NCBI RefSeq assembly: GCF_002105155.1 | Contig: NW_019028990.1 | Coordinates: forward strand, 551,501 to 615,500 | Reading direction: 5' to 3' | From: Lobosporangium transversale | Taxonomy: Eukaryota > Mortierellomycota > Mortierellomycetes > Mortierellales > Mortierellaceae | DNA: 64,000 nucleotides | Part shown: in pieces, positions 58,799 through 64,000 of the stretch | How the letters are laid out: each line of letters begins with the position of its first letter | Position numbering within the stretch: position 1 is the first letter of the stretch | The notes under the pieces: generated by a model | Databases searched by the model: none | Told to the model about the DNA's origin: nothing | What the model saw: only the letters and a program-made list of their open reading frames with translations | Position numbers and translations under genes: made by a program

Positions 58799-59208
58799 AT
58801 AATAATAATAATAATAATAATAATACCTCTTTGCGAGCTTCCAGTTTTTCTTCATGTTCCTTCTTTTTAGCAATCTCGCGAGCAACATTCTGACGATGAA
58901 CTTTACGCTTATGGAATCCTGTCAAATACTCTCTATAAACAATAAAAAAAAAAAAAAAAAAAAAAAAAAGGACCCACTGATAAGTAATTGCTTATGAGAC
59001 AACTCTCATAGAGAGGGACAATAGATTAAACTCGAGCGATGAAAGTTTCGAGAAAGAAAGAGGACAGAAGGCGGAGGGGGGACCAATTTTTTTTTTACTT
59101 TCTAGCTTCGGTATCGAATGTCACCTCGGCAACCTGCTCCTTCCGTGCCTTGCGCTTCTTGGCATAGACTTCTGACCCACTGGATAATAACTGTGCGTTA
59201 TTACTCAT
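57782..59208 (-). CDS. RRP17: Ribosomal RNA-processing protein 17 (NOL12 family)
   Basis: Seen: five short exons (59099-59208, 58827-58932, 58666-58729, 58046-58480, 57782-57903) giving 278 residues. The joined first three exons form the Nol12/Rrp17 domain: VTFDTEARKEYLTGFHKRK, VHRQNVAREIAKKKEHEEKL and ARKEARAARKEMQEEKLKEY. The rest is acidic, then Lys-rich (DRKRRKIGS), ending with a Gly/Arg-rich tail (GKKNGRGRGRR). Known: yeast Rrp17 is a 5'-3' exonuclease needed for 5' ends of 5.8S and 25S rRNA in 60S maturation. The introns hold long A/T runs on the plus strand and tandem repeats. It is convergent with the PX gene. Confidence 0.92.
58519..58585. repeat. GAATAG hexanucleotide tandem repeat
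   Basis: About ten copies of GAATAG with GAATGG/AATGGG variants, inside the third intron of the RRP17 gene. Confidence 0.9.
58770..58824. repeat. T24 homopolymer followed by AAT trinucleotide repeat
   Basis: Inside the second intron of the RRP17 gene: a T-run (58770-58794) followed by about nine AAT units (58798-58824) ending at the donor side. Confidence 0.85.
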
Positions 59209-59795
59209 ATTGAAATAAATAATTGATCTGTTGGAATTTGCTCAATATCCTCTGCTTTTAAATATATAAATTCTGATAGCAAGTGTTGCTCTATTCTCTC
59301 TTTGTCTTCCTTTTCTTTTTTTCCCTTGAGTTTTAAAGGCAGCTATGCTCCTATTCCTGGAGAAGTATTGTCATGGAATGGTGTGAATGAGACGAGGTGT
59401 CTTGAAAAAAAAAAAAAAAAAAAAAGAAAAGCCAGGGTCAAGCTCTGTTGTTGTGGCTTGAGTGACTGTCCATCGCCACCAACTTTATTTTTAGTGATTA
59501 CAATGATAAATGTCAATTGAAGCCCAAATTAGACAAGTGAATTTTCACGCGCTCGATTCAATTTATTAGATAATATAATTACACTGGGATCAACTACATG
59601 CAAACAGAAAAAGCAAACTTATGGGAATACACAACATGAAACGAACTTAGAGCAAAAACAAATGATATCAGGGATTGAAGAAAAAAAAGAGAAAAAGAAA
59701 AAAAGCAAGTAGGCAAAACAGATGATATGATTTTCCAAGCGGAAAGTTAAAAACTATGTACAAGAAATAAGAACACACCAGTATGCAACTCAAAT
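59209..59795. other. Intergenic spacer
   Basis: RRP17 promoter and 3' end of the CBM21 gene. An A21 run at 59406-59426. A 72-codon open frame across it (59302-59520) is interrupted by lysine codons of the A-run and is not credible. Confidence 0.5.
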
Positions 59796-61451
59796 CTAGC
59801 CACGGATGAATGGGGTTGAAGGAGAGGTTGAGTAGCCGGTGTAGAAATTTGAATGAGGGCTCGACTCATAAAAGCAGTAGCGATCGACAAGATCAACATA
59901 GCTTGATGATCCAACTTGAGGTCGGTCAGCTTCGGATTGAATAGATTTAATCGAAACAGACGAATCATTCTCTCGGCTGGACCACGAGTTGTAACCGTTC
60001 TTCTTGGAAACAACAGGTTGATCAAATTCGATGTGGAAATGCTCTGGAGGAGAAGCAGCCGCCAAATAAGGGTTCACGAACTTTGGCGAAGATGCATAAA
60101 GTGAATGCTGATATCCGGGAGGTGACTGGATTGGAGCGATGTATTCGCTCGGTCGATAGGCAGTTTGGCTGACGTTGGGAATATCCATTTTAGAGGAGGT
60201 ATAACGCGAGGGAATGCTAATAGGCTGGCTATAGGCCGCAGAGAGCGAAGTAGACAAATCGTAGCGGTTATTTGTCTTTTTCTTGAGAACCGGCTTGTTA
60301 TAATCAGAGATTTGTGAAGCCAGGAGGATGCTATTCATCTGCTTGGAGAGATCAGATGATGTGGGCTTGGGTGCGGTCACGACGACGCGCTTGCATTCAA
60401 CTTGATAGTTCATTCCATTGTTACTGTCCCAAAATTCCCGACCAATTACTTGGTACCGTACTGCAAAGCAGAAGGTCTTCTCCACTATGGATTTCTCCAT
60501 AGCCAGGGCAATTTTGAATGTAAACCGGTCAACAGCTACACCAGGAATGGACTCCTTGTATTCTGCATTGACTTCTGATTGAGTCTGCCAAAAGTCAGCC
60601 GTGTAACGTACAGAAACATGCTTGTGGAAAGCAATGTTTTGAATTAGGATGGTGCCAACGAGTTCTGATTGGTCCTCAGAGAGCTCCACATTTTCAACAC
60701 ATAGAGGAGTGGCACCAGCATCAATATTGCCAGGTTTGAAGGCACCCTTAGCAACAGGACTCCAGTTAGTCAAGGTAAGCTTAATATCGCTGGTAGACTG
60801 TTCCTCTTGACCAGCATCAATGATAGTCTCGCGGTCAGCAATGCAGGAGGGTGTTTCGCCTTGCAAGAACAGACGAACATGTTCGAGCTGGGTGTTAAAA
60901 TGCACGAACTTTGGACTAGACATATTAGGTGTGGAATGGAAGCGAATAGGCGAGGGTCTCGCTAAACTATTGTTGTTTGAATCTGCCACGACAGAACTCT
61001 TCAAAGCAGACTTGATGGGAAGTCCGCTTTTAAGCAAAGGAACAGCCTGCTTGTGAGTGGGAGAGGTTGGGGTAGGGGGGGTGGTGCTGATTTTTGGTGC
61101 TGGATGGTCATCGCTATTCTTAGTGATGATAGTGGCGGGAGAGGGGACAGGGGTAGTTGGAGAGGTATTGGAATCTCTGATAGCATTAGAAGACTGGAAC
61201 GAAGTTGAATCAAGTCGAGGTATATTTGGGCTTTGAGCATTGAGTGGTGCTGATCCAGGCTCAGACACTGCAAGGCTGTCTTCAGAAGCATAAGTAAAGA
61301 GGCGCTGACCAGAAGGTACAGAGGTTGTTCGTCTCAAAGAGAGGGTCACTCTCTTGTTGGTGGCAGCGAGAGGATGAGGCAAGGTCCTGAAAACAACCCG
61401 GTCGGGGCTGGCAAGGACGATGGGTTGTGTAGGAGAGGATGAGAGAGACAT
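59796..61451 (-). CDS. Glycogen-targeting protein phosphatase 1 regulatory subunit (CBM21 domain)
   Basis: Seen: a single uninterrupted exon of 551 residues, from MSLSSSPTQP (ATG at 61451; an upstream in-frame ATG at 61541 adds 30 hydrophobic residues and is less likely). The middle contains a PP1-docking motif of the RVxF type in SPKFVHFNTQLEHVRLF, followed at about 40 residues by a CBM21 starch/glycogen-binding domain: VLSEDQ...GTILIQNIAFHKHVSVRYT, DRFTFKIALA, FAVRYQVIGREFWDSNNG and NYQVECKR, with the aromatic residues that contact sugar. N- and C-terminal parts are Ser/Thr/Pro-rich. Known: yeast Gac1 and mammalian PPP1R3 target PP1 to glycogen, activating glycogen synthase. The gene is the only intron-less one of the conserved set. 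Confidence 0.9.
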   Translation of the reverse strand: MSLSSSPTQPIVLASPDRVVFRTLPHPLAATNKRVTLSLRRTTSVPSGQRLFTYASEDSLAVSEPGSAPLNAQSPNIPRLDSTSFQSSNAIRDSNTSPTTPVPSPATIITKNSDDHPAPKISTTPPTPTSPTHKQAVPLLKSGLPIKSALKSSVVADSNNNSLARPSPIRFHSTPNMSSPKFVHFNTQLEHVRLFLQGETPSCIADRETIIDAGQEEQSTSDIKLTLTNWSPVAKGAFKPGNIDAGATPLCVENVELSEDQSELVGTILIQNIAFHKHVSVRYTADFWQTQSEVNAEYKESIPGVAVDRFTFKIALAMEKSIVEKTFCFAVRYQVIGREFWDSNNGMNYQVECKRVVVTAPKPTSSDLSKQMNSILLASQISDYNKPVLKKKTNNRYDLSTSLSAAYSQPISIPSRYTSSKMDIPNVSQTAYRPSEYIAPIQSPPGYQHSLYASSPKFVNPYLAAASPPEHFHIEFDQPVVSKKNGYNSWSSRENDSSVSIKSIQSEADRPQVGSSSYVDLVDRYCFYESSPHSNFYTGYSTSPSTPFIRG

Positions 61452-64000
61452 TTGGTACGAAAAGCAAAGGAAAAGAAAGATATGGTAACGAGGGAGGATA
61501 TGCTCTCGTTGAGCTTGTTTACTGATGGATGGATGAAGCAATCAATAAAAAAAAGGGCCTGGTTGTATGCCGAAGAATACAGGATGTAAGATATGAGGAG
61601 AGAAAGAGAAAGAGAAAGAGAAAAAGAGGTAAAGGAATGAGAAAGATAGAGAAAAAGAGGAGCGAGAAGGGATGGAAGGAATGAGAACAAGAGTAAGAAT
61701 AGTAAAAGTACAAGATATGAGAAACTAAGGGTATATGTGTCAAGATAGACAAAATAGGAATGAGGAAAAGAAGAAAGAAGAAAAAAAAAAGAGAGAGGAC
61801 AGGTTTAAAAAGAAAAGACCACGGTTTTAAAAAGGAGAAACAGAGAACAAAAGATATGATAAAGGCAGACAATAGGAGATAAAAAAAATGCAGGGTGAAT
61901 GATAGAGATAAAGAAAAAAAATACCAGCGAATACAGGGGGGACGGAGGTCAAAAAAAGTTCGGCGGCAAAAAAAAAAAAATTATGATAGGGCATGGACCG
62001 CAGTTGAATATGTCGAGCAAGAGATAAGAAAACGGGAAAAAGCAAAAGCAAAAGCAAAAAATACAGGCAAATAGAAAGACAGATTAGGTTGGGAGAGAGA
62101 GAAAGAGAAATGGTTAGAAAAACGATTCTGATACGAGTCCATGGAATGGGTCTTACATAAGACAAAAGTAAGCACACATCATTCCTTATTCTTTTACGAA
62201 AGAGGGATGAGGTGACATTGAAAAAAAGTAAATGGAAATACACATGTATCATCCTTTTACCCATACAGTTCCCCAATTATTTTTGATTCCCCCCCTCCGC
62301 GTGTTTGGCAATTAAATATTTCAAATTTGAAATAGTGCGTTTGTTTCCTACCTGAAAATGTTCTGTGTAGTTTCTTGACTTTTAAGACTAGACTGCTGTG
62401 ATCCAATTAGGCTGCCTATTAGGATTGTTCTATAAAAATAAAAATAACAATTAAAACAAACGAGACGTCAGTTCTTCGTGCCATGGACTGGGAAAGGTTG
62501 AAGTGGTTTTCTCTTTGCCATCTTGACAAATGGATGGTCAAAGACATATTTATGCGTACAAAAGATAGACACATCCCACAATCCCATGACCAGAGGAGAG
62601 GTCCGTTCATCAAGTCATTGTTTGATTATAAACAAGTTCATCCAATGCACACAATAATTCAGGAAAAAATAAAACTCATGGAGCAAACTAGCAAACGCGT
62701 AAACTACTAGACTGCGAATTGTGCAGAAGTAGGGGGAGAAATCAACTTTCTGTCAAAGCCCAAAATGATAATTGTCTGACCAAGTTCCTCCTTTGCGCAC
62801 GGCTTGCCTGATCCAGGGAAAGTTGTGGGGGAAAAGATGAGGATGTGGACATAAAAGAAGGCGATAATACACACAAATAAGCAGGCAAAGTTGTTGGGAA
62901 TCTATCCAGACCATTTGGAATGAACAGAAAACGGGCAACAAACAAAGCTGTTGAAGAAAAAAAAAGGGGGATAGTGGTTTGCATGATATGCATGAGATAA
63001 ATAGAAAGAAAGTAAAAAGAAGTTCCAAGTGAGAACGGGATGAGCAAGCTGTCGATTGTGCATGCATAGGATATGCACGGGACACAGACTTTCATCTGTG
63101 GCGATCACCCCGATGTCTATGCACAGTGGCCGAGGCCACAAAAAGTATAGTCTTTTAAGACTGAAAAAAATGATAACACTATGATCAAAATCCTTTTTGC
63201 AGGCGCTTGTTTGTTTTTGTTGCGAAGCTTTTTTCATTTTACAACACAAAAAGCCAAATAAACAAACAAAACAAACTAATATTTCTCCTTGTCAATGGCC
63301 TTCACAGGCAAGCCAAAAAAGGCTTGCCTTAAGGATAATCGTGATAGATGAATACAAACAAATCTCACAGATCATTACTAGCCAAATTGGCAGAAAAAGA
63401 GAGAATATGGTACAGGATCATAACTGCCTTGGGAGTAGAAGCCAATGAACTTTGGACGTTGGCATGCCAGCCAGAGCAAAAGAGAGGTGCACAAAAAAAA
63501 AGGGAGAGAAAGTTTGCGGGAACACCAAAAGTAACAAAAAAAGACACCTATTCCCATGATAAAAATACGACTGCTGGACGGGACAGATACATGCAGACTG
63601 TAGACGTATCGCTGGGAAAGGAATGCAACTAATCTACCATTTGATACTAATCCTGTATTAATGCTAGGCACAAAATAAGATGACTACAATAACTATGTGA
63701 AGGTGGAAAGGTTGAGAGAATGTGTAGAGGAATTAAAGCCCTACCTGAAGCTTTTTTTTTTTTTTTTTTTTTTTTTTTGAAAGGAAGAAAATAAACGTGT
63801 GCGTGGACAGTAAAGAACAAGTGTGCGTGGTGGTGCGTTACAAGGATGGAGAGATTAAGAGAGAGAGCAGAAAGAGGATGAAAAGCCGACTTTTTCGGAA
63901 TATAAGATGGGTGAATATGTAAAGAATAGAGAGACGCAGAGGAATGAAAAAGGCACAATAAAAGGGCGAAGAAGGGGAAAAAAAGCCGCTTTTATTTTCT
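61452..64000. promoter_or_regulatory. Long upstream region of the CBM21 gene, no gene found
   Basis: About 2.5 kb. The first 900 bases are strongly purine-rich on the plus strand (AGAAAG, GGAATG units), i.e. a long pyrimidine-rich leader on the gene's strand, with short ORFs of Ser/Leu/Phe composition that are artefacts. An inverted TTGACAAA...TTTGTC-type pattern is absent. A T27 run lies at 63752-63778. Nothing on either strand resembles a known family; a further gene could start beyond the right edge. Confidence 0.4.

Noticed and set aside
61519..62276. Overlapping hydrophobic minus-strand frames that could be membrane proteins
   Set aside because: They arise from a pyrimidine-rich leader (Ser, Leu, Phe, Ile runs) upstream of the CBM21 gene and have no conserved features.
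62483..62710. 75-codon open frame MDWERLKWF...
   Set aside because: No family resemblance, no extension by splicing found, and no leader typical of the genes in this window; left as spacer.

Overview
The window is nuclear DNA of a filamentous fungus, most likely an early-diverging Mucoromycota lineage such as Mortierellomycotina (Mortierella or Lobosporangium relatives). This is inferred from content: short GT-AG introns, AT-rich spacers with very long A/T homopolymers, a CENP-M homologue, a Crinkler (CRN) protein, a Fanzor protein, and a Fray/SPAK-type kinase of a sort I do not associate with yeasts. The species cannot be fixed from the sequence alone. I saw no tRNA, rRNA or CRISPR array.

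Left part (1-23.2 kb), conserved genes: the N-terminal part of a 3-hydroxyisobutyrate-dehydrogenase-family enzyme (-, cut by the window edge), CENP-M (-), an Xbp1-like APSES transcription factor with a long polyglutamine tract (+), mitochondrial NAD-isocitrate dehydrogenase subunit 1 (+), splicing factor CWC25 (-), importin alpha (+), a roadblock-type dynein light chain (+), a Fray/SPAK-like STE20 kinase carrying five RFxV docking motifs (+), and a YML020W-like alpha/beta-hydrolase (+).

Middle part (about 23.2-37.0 kb), an accessory island without housekeeping genes. It holds a decayed ribonuclease-inhibitor-type LRR gene, an inverted repeat, a CRN gene (ubiquitin-like head, P-loop NTPase, PD-(D/E)XK nuclease) with a frame change inside the nuclease, a second heavily broken NTPase/nuclease relative, a Fanzor (eukaryotic TnpB/OMEGA-type RNA-guided nuclease) with a complete RuvC triad and zinc finger but several frame changes, two abutting or nested non-autonomous transposons, and a FAR1/MULE transposase fragment. 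The Fanzor locus is the most interesting system here.

Right part (37.0-64 kb), conserved genes again: DBP9 helicase (+), an unidentified frame-broken reading region (-), a TCERG1-like WW/FF protein (-), DENR/TMA22 (+), CWC2 (+), a GPATCH11-like G-patch protein (-), an 11-exon ABCG transporter with a cysteine-rich head (-), a PX-domain protein (+), the RRP17/NOL12 ribosome-biogenesis factor (-), and a CBM21 glycogen-targeting PP1 subunit (-). Four genes (CWC25, TCERG1-like, CWC2, GPATCH11-like) belong to splicing or splicing-coupled families, three of them within 6.5 kb. All exon models were joined by hand from splice consensus, reading frame and family resemblance, and the phases add up in every model called CDS except the Crinkler gene and the Fanzor locus, whose unresolved frame changes are described in their own entries.
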